Position numbers and translations under genes: made by a program
Assembly (NCBI GenBank): GCA_040218415.1
Contig: JAVJRN010000080.1
Span: 248,001 to 312,000, forward strand
Direction: 5' to 3'
Length of the DNA: 64,000 nucleotides
DNA from: JAVJRN01 sp040218415
GTDB taxonomy: Bacteria; Bacteroidota; Bacteroidia; Cytophagales; Cyclobacteriaceae
The notes under the pieces: model-generated
What the model was told of the DNA's origin: nothing
Seen by the model: the letters and a program-made list of their open reading frames with translations, nothing else
Database searches by the model: none
In this document: piece after piece, positions 8,530 through 17,155 of the stretch
Position numbering within the stretch: the stretch's first letter is position 1
Layout of the letters: each line of letters starts with the position of its first letter

Positions 8530-10695
8530 ATGGCAATGATTAATACTTTAAGAAAGAGAATGGGCAAGATCGTGGTGGGGTTTGTAGCTTTCTCCATGTT
8601 TGCATTTATTCTTACTGATTTATTCCAATCTAATTCTGCTCTAATGGGCGGAAATGATCAAACCGTCGCAGAAATTGCGGGTTCGGAAATCAGCTATCAA
8701 GAATTTCAAGCAGAACTTGATCAACTCACCTACACTTTCGCCATCAATAACAACGGAAGAAATCCTACAACACAAGAGCTACAATCCATCCGTGAACAAA
8801 CATGGAATTCTTTGATTCTGGACAATGCCTACAAGAAGCAATATGATGCTTTAGGTCTTAGTGTTACCAATGAAGAAGTTGTAGACATGGTTCAAGGAAA
8901 TAACATCGATCCTCAAATCATCCAGTTTTTTAGTGACCCAAACACAGGAGAATTTAGCAGAGAATCTGTAATCCAGTTTTTACAGTCGTTGAGTTCAGCG
9001 CCTCCTGCACAAAGAGCTTCATGGTTGTCATTTGAAACAAGACTAAGACCAAACAGACTTGTAAAGAAATATGAAAGTCTTTTTGAAAAAACGAATTACA
9101 TCACTCAGCAGGAAGCCAAGTCTTTTTATGAGTCTTCCAATAGCAATGCTACCGTAGACTATTTGTACGTACCATTCTTCTCTGTACCTGATAGCGTAGT
9201 TGAAGTAACCGATGCTGAGTTAAAGGCATTCCTTTCAGCCAACAGTAAAGACTATCAAAAAGAAGAATCAAGAAGCCTTCAGTATGTGTCCATTCCAATT
9301 GTGCCATCTGCACAGGATAGCGCTTTCGTTTTAAACGAAATCAAAGCACTTAAGAAAGGACTCGCCAATGCCCAAAACGATAGCACCTATGCTGTTATAA
9401 ACTCTGATGGAAGCAACCCATTTCAATCCATCTCTGACCCAACGCAGATTCCAGCTGGTCTTCAAGTGAATGGAAGCATCGTGGAAGTGGGAACAATCAC
9501 TGAGCCGGTATTGCAAGGTTCTGCTTACAACATCAACAAATTAACGAGTATTACAGAAGGAGATGAGTTTTTCGTAAAAGCAAGACACATCTTGGTGAAA
9601 GTCGACGACACTTCAGCGAGTGCAAAAGCTGAAGGGAAAAAGAAAGCGCAAGACATTCTCAATAGACTTAGAAGAGGTGAAGACTTCACTGAATTAGCTG
9701 CGGTAAATAGTGATGACAAAAGCAACGCCAACAATGGTGGTGATCTTGGTTGGTTTGGAGAGAATGGTAACTTCGTTCAACCATTCAAAGATGCTGTTTT
9801 CGCTCACGAAGGAACAGGTTTACTCAGACAGCCAGTAGAAACTAGTTTTGGATACCATATCATTAAAATTGATGAGCCCAAAACGAATAGAGTATACAAA
9901 GTGGCTACTGTAACTAAAGATCTTTTCGCAAGCGATCAAACGATGAACGAAATTTACAGACAAGCTGATTTATTGTCTGTAGAAAGTACAAACGCTGCAA
10001 AACTATCTGAGAATGCCAAAGCTGCTGGATTTGATGTAAAAACAGCAAGCAACCTTAGTAAAAATGATACTAGAGTTGGGGTTTTAACGGATGCGCGAAA
10101 CATTGTTAGTTGGTTATATAGAGAGGCAGATGTGAATGACGTTTCTGAAGTTTTCGAACTTGACGATACTTACGTAGTTGCCGCAATGACTAGTAAGCAA
10201 GAAAAAGGCACAGCAAATCTTAGCCAAGTTAAAAACGAAGTAAGCACCAAAGTGCTGAACGATAAAAAAGCAGATTACATCATCGCGAAAATTAAAGAAG
10301 CAGGAACAGACGATTTTGACGCTATTAAGACCTCCTACGGTACAAAAGCCAGAACAGGACAAGCAGATTTAACTTTAAGTTCAAGTTCCTTCCCAAATAT
10401 TGGGTTCGCACCAGAGGCCGTTGGTGTAGCTTTTTCTTTAGAAGAGGGTGAAAAAACTGCAGCTTTTAAAATCACCAATGGAGTAATCATGATGTCCTCC
10501 ACTGCAAAAAATACTCCTGATGTATTGGATGACTACAGTAGTTATATAACACAAGTTCAAGGAAAAAGACAGGCGAGAAAATCTGTTATCGCGAATTTTC
10601 CTTTGTCCTTTTCTCCAGTTTTTGTCTCTTCACGAATTGATAATACGATCAAGGAATTTGCAGAAATTGAAGATCAACGATATAAATTCTTTTAA
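8530..10695 (+). CDS. PpiD/SurA-type membrane-anchored peptidyl-prolyl isomerase
   Basis: A 721-residue periplasmic foldase: a short cytoplasmic head (MAMINTLRKRMGK), one membrane anchor (about residues 15-35), a SurA_N-like chaperone region (about 55-200), a parvulin PPIase domain (about 355-460, with KARHILVKVDD, GGDLGWFG and TSFGYHIIKI) and a long second chaperone-like part. PpiD-type proteins help newly exported outer-membrane proteins fold. I chose ATG 8530 because it gives the usual short N-terminus; the frame stays open back to a TTG at 8497, but that TTG is part of a promoter-like box. The gene ends 8 bp before a terminator. Confidence 0.9.
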   Translation: MAMINTLRKRMGKIVVGFVAFSMFAFILTDLFQSNSALMGGNDQTVAEIAGSEISYQEFQAELDQLTYTFAINNNGRNPTTQELQSIREQTWNSLILDNAYKKQYDALGLSVTNEEVVDMVQGNNIDPQIIQFFSDPNTGEFSRESVIQFLQSLSSAPPAQRASWLSFETRLRPNRLVKKYESLFEKTNYITQQEAKSFYESSNSNATVDYLYVPFFSVPDSVVEVTDAELKAFLSANSKDYQKEESRSLQYVSIPIVPSAQDSAFVLNEIKALKKGLANAQNDSTYAVINSDGSNPFQSISDPTQIPAGLQVNGSIVEVGTITEPVLQGSAYNINKLTSITEGDEFFVKARHILVKVDDTSASAKAEGKKKAQDILNRLRRGEDFTELAAVNSDDKSNANNGGDLGWFGENGNFVQPFKDAVFAHEGTGLLRQPVETSFGYHIIKIDEPKTNRVYKVATVTKDLFASDQTMNEIYRQADLLSVESTNAAKLSENAKAAGFDVKTASNLSKNDTRVGVLTDARNIVSWLYREADVNDVSEVFELDDTYVVAAMTSKQEKGTANLSQVKNEVSTKVLNDKKADYIIAKIKEAGTDDFDAIKTSYGTKARTGQADLTLSSSSFPNIGFAPEAVGVAFSLEEGEKTAAFKITNGVIMMSSTAKNTPDVLDDYSSYITQVQGKRQARKSVIANFPLSFSPVFVSSRIDNTIKEFAEIEDQRYKFF

Positions 10696-10702
10696 AAAAC
10701 TT

Positions 10703-10727
10703 AAAGCCGGTTTCACCGGCTTTTTTT
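10703..10727 (+). terminator. intrinsic terminator after the PpiD/SurA-type gene
   Basis: Arms AAAGCCGG (10703-10710) and CCGGCTTT (10716-10723) pair perfectly around a 5-base loop, followed by T to 10727. It ends the envelope-biogenesis run. The next start codon is only 12 bp downstream, so the following gene needs either read-through or a promoter overlapping the hairpin. Confidence 0.85.
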
Positions 10728-10739
10728 ATATTCAAGCAT

Positions 10740-11000
10740 ATGAGTTGGGATGTAGAAGCATTTAGAGAAAAAGTGGAAAGTCAGCACGAATTTCCTGGCA
10801 AGTATTCTTTTAAATTTATTGTACCAAAAGAGAGCAAAGACGAGCTCCTCTCCATTCTCCCGGAATCAGAAATTTCGTTTAAGAAAAGCTCAGGAGACAA
10901 GTATGTATCAATCACTGCTGTAGCTTTAGTTTTAAACAGTCAGGGGGTTATAGACGTTTACTATGCAGCCAACAAAGTAAAAGGCTGTATGGCCCTATAA
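10740..11000 (+). CDS. DUF493 (YbeD-like) family protein
   Basis: The 86-residue protein fits the DUF493/YbeD family: a short ferredoxin-like alpha/beta domain with YSFKFIVPKES at the start of strand 1 and a later YVSITAVALV strand. The family has an ACT-like fold and an unknown, possibly allosteric, regulatory role. In E. coli the relative lies next to lipB, but here it is followed by a pterin dehydratase 10 bp downstream. The length matches the family (about 85-95 residues). Confidence 0.8.
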   Translation: MSWDVEAFREKVESQHEFPGKYSFKFIVPKESKDELLSILPESEISFKKSSGDKYVSITAVALVLNSQGVIDVYYAANKVKGCMAL

Positions 11001-11010
11001 TTTTAAAACT

Positions 11011-11244
11011 ATGTGGAAAGAAGATAATAATAAATTAACCAGAGAATTTGAATTCAATAATTTCATAGCCGCATTTGGCTTTATGAGCCAAGTGGCCATT
11101 CTCGCCGAAAAGGCAAATCACCACCCAGAATGGAGCAATGTTTACAATAAAGTAAATATCACGCTGACCACTCACGACGCTGGAAATACAATCACTCAGA
11201 AGGATCGTGACCTGGCTGATGCAATTGATAAAATACTGAGCTAG
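11011..11244 (+). CDS. 4a-hydroxytetrahydrobiopterin dehydratase (PCD/DCoH family)
   Basis: This 77-residue protein carries the pterin-4a-carbinolamine dehydratase signature: EKANHHPEWSNVYNKV with the catalytic His pair, and TTHDAGNTITQKDRDLA toward the C-terminus. The enzyme dehydrates 4a-hydroxytetrahydropterin in pterin recycling. No aromatic amino acid hydroxylase is adjacent, so the partner pathway is unclear. It ends in a TAG that shares a base with the GTG start of rsmI. It is shorter than most relatives (about 95-110 residues) because the N-terminal helix is reduced, but the active-site segment is intact. Confidence 0.88.
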   Translation: MWKEDNNKLTREFEFNNFIAAFGFMSQVAILAEKANHHPEWSNVYNKVNITLTTHDAGNTITQKDRDLADAIDKILS

Positions 11245-11921
11245 TGGAGACGGTGCTTTATCTAGTGCCTACTCCAATTGGAAATCTCGCAGACATCACT
11301 TATCGAGCTGTTCAGATCCTTAAAAGTGTAGATACTATACTCGCAGAAGATACCAGAACTTCAGGAGTACTTCTTAAGCACTACGATATTCACACCAAGA
11401 CGGAAAGCTTTCATGCACATAATGAGCATAAGCGGTTAGATTTAATCATTGAAAGATTAAAATCAGGAGAAAAGATAGCCTTAATTTCAGATGCTGGCAC
11501 TCCAGGAATCTCAGATCCAGGCTTTTTGCTGGCAAGAGAAGCCGTCAAAAACAACGTCCTTTTTGAAGCACTGCCAGGAGCTACTGCATTCGTTCCAGCA
11601 TTAATAAAGTCTGGCTTTCCCACGGATTCATTTGTTTATGAGGGATTCCTGCCTCTAAAGAAAGGTCGACAGACAAAGTTGAACCAGCTTGCAGAAGAAA
11701 AGCGAACGATCGTTTTTTATGAATCAACGCACAGAATCATTAAAACACTTGGGCAATTGGATGAAGTCTTTGGCGACAGTAGACAAATCTCCATCTCGCG
11801 TGAGCTTACCAAAAAATTTGAGGAAACCGTGATAGGAACAGCCAAAGAGCTGATGGTTTATTATGAAGAGCATACCAGCAAAGGAGAGTTTGTGGTAGTA
11901 ATTGACGCTAAAAGTAAATGA
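11244..11921 (+). CDS. rsmI: 16S rRNA (cytidine1402-2'-O)-methyltransferase
   Basis: RsmI methylates the 2'-OH of C1402 in 16S rRNA using SAM. The protein shows the SAM-binding tetrapyrrole-methylase-type fold: LVPTPIGNLADITYRAV, ILAEDTRTSG, SFHAHNEHKR, ALISDAGTPGISDPGF and ALPGATAFVPAL. At 225 residues it is the short form lacking the C-terminal extension present in E. coli. It starts with GTG at 11244, overlapping the upstream stop by one base, and its stop overlaps the next gene by 4 bp (ATGA), so the three genes from 11011 are translationally coupled. Confidence 0.95.
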   Translation: METVLYLVPTPIGNLADITYRAVQILKSVDTILAEDTRTSGVLLKHYDIHTKTESFHAHNEHKRLDLIIERLKSGEKIALISDAGTPGISDPGFLLAREAVKNNVLFEALPGATAFVPALIKSGFPTDSFVYEGFLPLKKGRQTKLNQLAEEKRTIVFYESTHRIIKTLGQLDEVFGDSRQISISRELTKKFEETVIGTAKELMVYYEEHTSKGEFVVVIDAKSK

Positions 11922-12706
11922 TCTCACTGGAAATAATAACGTCTGAAGTGACCAAAGTTGCGCAAGAAGCAGGAAGGTTTATCGCTAAGGAAAGAGCGTC
12001 TTTTGACCCATCTAAAGTCCAATTAAAGGGGAAAAGTGATTTGGTCTCGTATGTTGATAAAGAAGCCGAAAAGATGATTGTAGCGGCTTTAAAAACGCTT
12101 ATTCCTGATGCAGGATTTATTACTGAAGAAGATACTGCCAACAGTACTGATAAAGAATATACCTGGATCATCGATCCCTTGGATGGAACGACCAATTTTG
12201 TTCATAATCTACCCCCATTTTCAGTCAGTATCGCGCTTTTGCATCATGACAGCTTAGTTTCTGGGGTTATCCATGAAGTAACTAGAAATGAAACTTTCTA
12301 TGCTACCAAGGGTCACGGCGCATTTATGAATGACAAGGCAATACAAGTTACGCAGGTTTCAACCATTGACGAAAGTCTCTTTGCTACTGGCTTTCCCATT
12401 CATAATTTTAGTAAGATTGACGAGTATTTGGCCATTCTGAACGATCTCATGAAAAATTCACACGGGCTCAGAAGACAAGGAAGTGCGGCAGTTGATCTGG
12501 CCTATGTTGCCTGCGGGAGATATGAAGGTTTTTTTGAATACAACCTAAACCCATGGGATGTAGCTGCAGGGATTCTGATTGTACAAGAAGCAAATGGAAT
12601 TGTTACAGACTTTTCTGGGGGAAATAACGCATTGTTTGGAAGAGAAATAGTGGCTGCTAGTGCTGTTCACCAAGAACTTATCACCGTGATCAAGAAATAT
12701 TGGTAA
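11918..12706 (+). CDS. inositol monophosphatase family protein
   Basis: A 262-residue member of the Mg2+-dependent IMPase/CysQ/SuhB phosphatase superfamily. The two metal-binding signatures are clear: WIIDPLDGTTNFVHN (about residues 84-98) and NPWDVAAGILIVQEA (about 209-223), with the upstream Glu pair in FITEEDT. The substrate (inositol phosphate, PAP or another sugar phosphate) is not determined by sequence. It overlaps rsmI by 4 bp and converges with the radical SAM gene, the two stops being about 1 bp apart. Confidence 0.9.
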   Translation: MISLEIITSEVTKVAQEAGRFIAKERASFDPSKVQLKGKSDLVSYVDKEAEKMIVAALKTLIPDAGFITEEDTANSTDKEYTWIIDPLDGTTNFVHNLPPFSVSIALLHHDSLVSGVIHEVTRNETFYATKGHGAFMNDKAIQVTQVSTIDESLFATGFPIHNFSKIDEYLAILNDLMKNSHGLRRQGSAAVDLAYVACGRYEGFFEYNLNPWDVAAGILIVQEANGIVTDFSGGNNALFGREIVAASAVHQELITVIKKYW

Positions 12707-12707
12707 C

Positions 12708-13730
12708 TCAAACCCAAACTTTCCCTCCTTCCGTGCAGTTCTTACACATCTCTATCTCCTTTCGTCCGTTGAGTAGCTGATTTCGGAAAGAGTTATAGGA
12801 GGAACTATTCCAAACAGTTTCAAAACTTTCATGCTGGATATTCCCTAACGTAAAGTGAGCGTCTTTATCGAAACAACACGGCACTACTTTACCATCCCAT
12901 GTTACCACACATGAATGCCACATTTTCCAGCATTCATCAAATATTTTATGCTTTAGCTCATAATTATTTTCATCAACTTTCCTGTATCGAGAATACTTAT
13001 CGATTGTTGGTATTAGTGGGTTTCCATTGGCGTAATCATAAATTTGTGCAGTTTTAAACGCGACTTTGTCAACTCCGAGTTCTTTACTCAGTTTGCGGAT
13101 TGTCTCAATTTCATGTTCATTTGGTTTGACAACCAAAAACTGCCAAACTACCGCAGGCGTTTTGCTTTTAAGTTTTTTTCGCCATTTAAGTATGTTTTTC
13201 GTACCATCGATAACCTTATCCAATTTTCCGGTTTTTCGATAAGCTTCATACGTTTGCTGACTTGCACCATCAATGGAAATAATCATTCGATCCAAACCTG
13301 ACAAAACCGTTTTTTTTGCGTTCTCACTATCCAAAAAATGAGCATTGGTTGACGTGGCTGTATAAATTTTCTTTGCTTTTGCTTTTGCCACCATTTGTAA
13401 GAACTCCGGATGCAAGTAAGGCTCCCCTTGAAAATAAAAAATGAGATAAAACAAAGTCTCATGAATTTCCTCGATCAACTTATCAAATAACTCCGTGGAA
13501 AGTTTTCCTGTTGGTCGCGTAAAAGATCTCAAACCACTTGGGCATTCCGGACATCTGAGATTACAGGCAGTGGTAGGCTCTACGGATATACTCAACGGCA
13601 ATCCAACGATATTGGAGCTCCTCTTAATACGCGATCGAGTAAAACTCCAATAGATCTGGCATGCATTTTTTATCCTCTTAAAGCTTAGCTTTGAGGCAAG
13701 TTGAAATGTATCGCTTATGCTTATGTACAT
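12708..13730 (-). CDS. radical SAM protein with SPASM domain
   Basis: The 340-residue protein has the radical SAM [4Fe-4S] motif CNLRCPEC (about residue 57) and a C-terminal SPASM-type region with additional cysteines (CWKMWHSCVVTWDG, PCCFDKD, CKNC) for auxiliary clusters. SPASM enzymes modify peptides or mature cofactors, but no precursor peptide or partner gene is seen nearby, so the substrate is unknown. The N-terminal 40 residues are basic. The gene is divergent from the DUF4105 gene with only 22 bp between start codons. Confidence 0.85.
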   Translation of the reverse strand: MYISISDTFQLASKLSFKRIKNACQIYWSFTRSRIKRSSNIVGLPLSISVEPTTACNLRCPECPSGLRSFTRPTGKLSTELFDKLIEEIHETLFYLIFYFQGEPYLHPEFLQMVAKAKAKKIYTATSTNAHFLDSENAKKTVLSGLDRMIISIDGASQQTYEAYRKTGKLDKVIDGTKNILKWRKKLKSKTPAVVWQFLVVKPNEHEIETIRKLSKELGVDKVAFKTAQIYDYANGNPLIPTIDKYSRYRKVDENNYELKHKIFDECWKMWHSCVVTWDGKVVPCCFDKDAHFTLGNIQHESFETVWNSSSYNSFRNQLLNGRKEIEMCKNCTEGGKVWV

Positions 13731-13752
13731 GAACTCATAAACTTAGTCAAAC

Positions 13753-14973
13753 ATGCCCAAACTGAATTTAAAGTCTCTAATAATTCCCCTATTTATTTGT
13801 TTTTCGATAGGCTTAAAGGCCGGAATAAACCTGAGTGACAAAGGTGAAATCTCCGTTTTAACTTTTGGTCCGTATCAAGGTGAACTTTATTCTGCATTCG
13901 GTCATAGTGGCATTCGAGTATACGATCCCGCGGCTAATATCAATTGGATCTATCATTATGGGGTTTTCAACTTTAAACAAAAAAATTTCTTTTGGAATTT
14001 TGCAAGAGGCAAAATGCGCTACAGTATAGGACTAGCAGATTATACAAAGTACGTCGCTTATTATAAAGACGATAATCGGTCTATTACAGAACTTGTTTTA
14101 AATCTTACTCCAGAGGAAAAACAAATGGTCTTTGACTTTTTGCAAGAAAACTATCAACCTGAAAACAGAGAATATAATTACAATTACGTTTATGATAATT
14201 GTGCGACGAAGATCAAAGAAGTGATCAAGAAAGCCGTTCCTGGTCAGATCAATTTCACCAATGATTATGTGGAAGAAGGCGTTACCATTCGTGATTTAAT
14301 GGATAAATATCTCAAATATCAGCCTTGGGGTGATTGGATCATAGACATAGGTCTCGGAAGCCAGATAGATAAAGTGGCCAACACAGATGAGTATCTATTC
14401 CTTCCCGACTATGTAACAGAAGCATTTAAAAGCGCGCAAATTAAGCGCGGTGAAACTTCGCCTCCGCTTGTTAAAAAAACAAACTACATCTATCAGTCAA
14501 AACCGGAAACCTTTGAAAATGGGGTTTTCACACCTTTCAACACCTTTGTATTACTTTTTTTTGTTGTGGGATTTTTTACTAATCGTGACTTTAAAACAAT
14601 GAAACGAAGCAAATGGATAGATGTCGTTCTCTTTACGTTTGTTGGAATATTTGGCTGGTGGTGTACTTTTTTATGGTTGGGTACAGATCACCTGTCAAAA
14701 ATGAATTATAATCTTCTTTGGGCAATTCCGATTTTCATACCTATCGTGTTTTTCTTAGAGACAAAGAAATACCGCAAAGTCTTCGCAACATTTTTCAAAA
14801 TTATCGGAATCTGGTACATCATCTTGTTGGTTATCTGGGGAGCCCTACCACAACCTCTTCATAGTGCGATGATACCTTTGGTAATAACCATGGTGCTGCG
14901 GTCATTTTATATCAATTTCGATTTGAATAAAAAGATCAGAACAGAAGCCCGATTAAATTCCAAAGCCCCATGA
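13753..14973 (+). CDS. DUF4105 membrane protein, possible lipoprotein N-acyltransferase (Lnb-like)
   Basis: The 406-residue protein has an N-terminal signal/anchor (about residues 8-23), a periplasmic domain of about 220 residues, and four C-terminal membrane helices (about 260-390). The periplasmic domain carries an AFGHSGIRVYD block with His51 and a YVYDNCATK block with Cys150, the papain/NlpC-like Cys-His arrangement of DUF4105. This family is now also called the Lnb N-terminal periplasmic domain, after an N-acyltransferase of bacterial lipoproteins. Assigning that reaction here is inference from the domain and topology. The 3' end overlaps the LysE gene by 38 bp on the opposite strand. 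Confidence 0.7.
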   Translation: MPKLNLKSLIIPLFICFSIGLKAGINLSDKGEISVLTFGPYQGELYSAFGHSGIRVYDPAANINWIYHYGVFNFKQKNFFWNFARGKMRYSIGLADYTKYVAYYKDDNRSITELVLNLTPEEKQMVFDFLQENYQPENREYNYNYVYDNCATKIKEVIKKAVPGQINFTNDYVEEGVTIRDLMDKYLKYQPWGDWIIDIGLGSQIDKVANTDEYLFLPDYVTEAFKSAQIKRGETSPPLVKKTNYIYQSKPETFENGVFTPFNTFVLLFFVVGFFTNRDFKTMKRSKWIDVVLFTFVGIFGWWCTFLWLGTDHLSKMNYNLLWAIPIFIPIVFFLETKKYRKVFATFFKIIGIWYIILLVIWGALPQPLHSAMIPLVITMVLRSFYINFDLNKKIRTEARLNSKAP

Positions 14974-15550
14974 GTAAGAAAATAATGCCTGGCAATTGAT
15001 GCACTAAAAAATGATTTTCTGCAATTCTTTTAAATTTTACTCCCAAGCTGCGAACTGTCAGTAGCAGTGAGAAAGTACCAGCAGAAATTCCAATCAAATA
15101 ATACCAGAACAATTTACCGTCTAGAGAAATAAAGCCATTTCCTTGAAGGTATGCCGTAATGGCTAGCCAAAAAGGGATGGTTAGCGGATTGACCAACCCC
15201 AGAATCACACCCTTTTTAAATCCATGTCTTCCAGAACCTTGGCTAGTGCTTAGGTTGATTTTTGTTTTTTTCGACAACAAATTTGCCACGCCTAAAACGA
15301 TCATGGCCACCCCAGCAATCAGTTGAAAATAATTAGAGAACCCGGCTGTTTGACTTAAAAAAATTTGAAATTGTACCGTAAGACCAGCATAAAAAAACTC
15401 CACCAAAGAAGCCGCTATTGCAAAGTAGAAAGCACTCCTTTTTTGACCAAGTAGCGCATATTGCATGGTAGTTACATTGATCGTTCCCGGTGGAATAGAT
15501 CCAAGATAACTTACTGAAAAAGAGACAAATAATACTTGAAAAACGCTCAT
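14936..15550 (-). CDS. LysE family translocator
   Basis: A 204-residue protein with six predicted membrane helices and the LysE/RhtB hallmark near the N-terminus (YLGSIPPGTINVTTMQYAL). LysE-type transporters export amino acids or similar small molecules; the cargo here is unknown. It overlaps the ATP-grasp gene by 4 bp (ATGA), so the two are coupled, which hints that the transporter may export a product of the ATP-grasp enzyme. Its 3' end overlaps the convergent DUF4105 gene by 38 bp. Confidence 0.85.
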   Translation of the reverse strand: MSVFQVLFVSFSVSYLGSIPPGTINVTTMQYALLGQKRSAFYFAIAASLVEFFYAGLTVQFQIFLSQTAGFSNYFQLIAGVAMIVLGVANLLSKKTKINLSTSQGSGRHGFKKGVILGLVNPLTIPFWLAITAYLQGNGFISLDGKLFWYYLIGISAGTFSLLLTVRSLGVKFKRIAENHFLVHQLPGIIFLLMGLWNLIGLLF

Positions 15551-16584
15551 ATTAATGGCTCAATCAACCGATTATGCTTTTTTATGGTTTTCAATTTATC
15601 CATCCCTTCCTTAAAACTCCAGTAGGAAAAACCTCGCTGCTTATTTTGTTTGCTTATTAAGTAAAGCATTCGAAAATGTTGCAGCACGACCTTATATCCT
15701 TCCAATAATGAAAACGCTGGATCGTAAATATGGCCCGGCTCAGAACCAGCACCATTTAACTCTACAATTTTAAAATGTTTTAACTCTCTTAAATCATTGA
15801 AGGATTTGCAAAGTATATCAAACCGACCAAAATAGAACTCAGGGATTTGACGTGCCAACTGATCAATGGCAGAGATCAGTTTTTCATCAATCTCCTCAGT
15901 TTTATCAAGAAATATCGTGCCCCGGCTGTGATTGCCAATAGGTTCAATAATCATTTCTTGTCCTTCTTTAGGAATAGTTTTCAAGATATTTGCCAGCCGA
16001 TCATGTTTGAAATTCACCTGAAGTTGAGCCCGAGGGTTTAATTGAAGTAGCTGCTGGACAGTACTTCTACCATCTCCAATAACTGACAGATATTTTTTCT
16101 GAACTACAGAAGTAACTCGGCCTTTGCTATCAGTGGGCAGCTTGACGTAAAACACACCAAGTTCCGTCTGAAACTCTACGAGTTCTTGGAGCAAAAAGTC
16201 AATTGGACATTTTTGTACATATTCATTGAGTGCTTTCTGATCGTGGATTTTCTCCACCAGCCTTCCTCTTTCGCCAATATCTGGCTTAGCAATCAATGGA
16301 TAGCCAATTTGCGCTGCTTCTTTGTGTGCATGGTTCCAATCACCAGCTTTGATAAGCACAGTTTTTGGGATGAAGGCTGAAGGTATTTGGCTGAAAATAT
16401 CTGATTTCTTTTCTCCAAGCATGCCACCAAAATCAATTTTTGGATTGGCAGATGTAAAAAAGAAAAATGAGCGAGACTTGATAGCAAGCCAAGTGAAATA
16501 AAAATAGATAGGGAAATAGAAAACTGAAAATGGCCAAAATTCCCAATGGGTGAGCTTAAACCATTTTTTCTGCCAGAAATTCAA
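15547..16584 (-). CDS. membrane-anchored ATP-grasp enzyme
   Basis: This 345-residue protein begins with an aromatic-rich hydrophobic segment (about residues 12-45, with FPIYFYFTWLAIKSRSFFFF) and continues into an ATP-grasp fold (about 75-310). Recognisable pieces are YPLIAKPDIGERG (phosphate-binding loop), FLLQELVEF, and KHFKIVELNGAGSEPGHIYDP with the metal-binding Glu/Asn. ATP-grasp enzymes ligate a carboxylate to an amine or thiol; the substrate is unknown. The start is a TTG 3 bp after the dinB-like stop, and the next Met is at residue 55, beyond the anchor. LysE is coupled downstream. Confidence 0.75.
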   Translation of the reverse strand: MNFWQKKWFKLTHWEFWPFSVFYFPIYFYFTWLAIKSRSFFFFTSANPKIDFGGMLGEKKSDIFSQIPSAFIPKTVLIKAGDWNHAHKEAAQIGYPLIAKPDIGERGRLVEKIHDQKALNEYVQKCPIDFLLQELVEFQTELGVFYVKLPTDSKGRVTSVVQKKYLSVIGDGRSTVQQLLQLNPRAQLQVNFKHDRLANILKTIPKEGQEMIIEPIGNHSRGTIFLDKTEEIDEKLISAIDQLARQIPEFYFGRFDILCKSFNDLRELKHFKIVELNGAGSEPGHIYDPAFSLLEGYKVVLQHFRMLYLISKQNKQRGFSYWSFKEGMDKLKTIKKHNRLIEPLI

Positions 16585-16587
16585 TAT

Positions 16588-17094
16588 TTAACTATTCTGA
16601 TTGTGGCGGATTGTTGAAATAGCCACACCGAAATTTTCTGGTAAGACCACCTTTTCAGCAACACTTCTGATCCCAATTTTAATTAAAGCCATATGATGAA
16701 TGGTGTGTTCAATATTATAGGCGATCTCTCTGTTGTAGTTCGTTTTTATAATCGTCAATTCCGACTGATTCTGGTCATAACAAGCTTCGAGGAGAAGTGG
16801 AAAATCATTGTCCTCCTTTTGTAATAGCTCTTTTATCGATTGAACAATGCTTAGGGCAAAATCCTTATCCTGCTCTATATACTGATCTCGCTTCCGATTG
16901 TCATAATTGAGCTTACCCTCGTTCTTGGCATCAAACAAGCAAATGAAAAACTCTAGTGTATGGCGCAAGTGCTGACCTATACTTGCATTGCTCAAAATAT
17001 TAATTGGTGCCCGATACTGCTCTGAGGATAATTGGCCGATCACCAGTTTTAGCTGGTCTAGAAGCTGTAGCGCTGAAAGATTCAAATTATTCAT
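16588..17094 (-). CDS. DinB family protein
   Basis: A 168-residue four-helix bundle protein of the DinB/YfiT superfamily, with metal-ligand-type histidines in SIGQHLRHTLEFF and the conserved NIEHTIHHMALIKIGI segment. DinB proteins are often metal-dependent thiol transferases or are of unknown function; the substrate here is unknown. I prefer the ATG at 17094 to a TTG two codons upstream. Its stop lies 3 bp before the TTG start of the ATP-grasp gene, so both genes are probably co-transcribed. Confidence 0.78.
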   Translation of the reverse strand: MNNLNLSALQLLDQLKLVIGQLSSEQYRAPINILSNASIGQHLRHTLEFFICLFDAKNEGKLNYDNRKRDQYIEQDKDFALSIVQSIKELLQKEDNDFPLLLEACYDQNQSELTIIKTNYNREIAYNIEHTIHHMALIKIGIRSVAEKVVLPENFGVAISTIRHNQNS

Positions 17095-17155
17095 ATTCAA
17101 TAGGGCATCAGATGATCCATTTCGGATATACTACTTATCAACAAAAGTAAATCAT

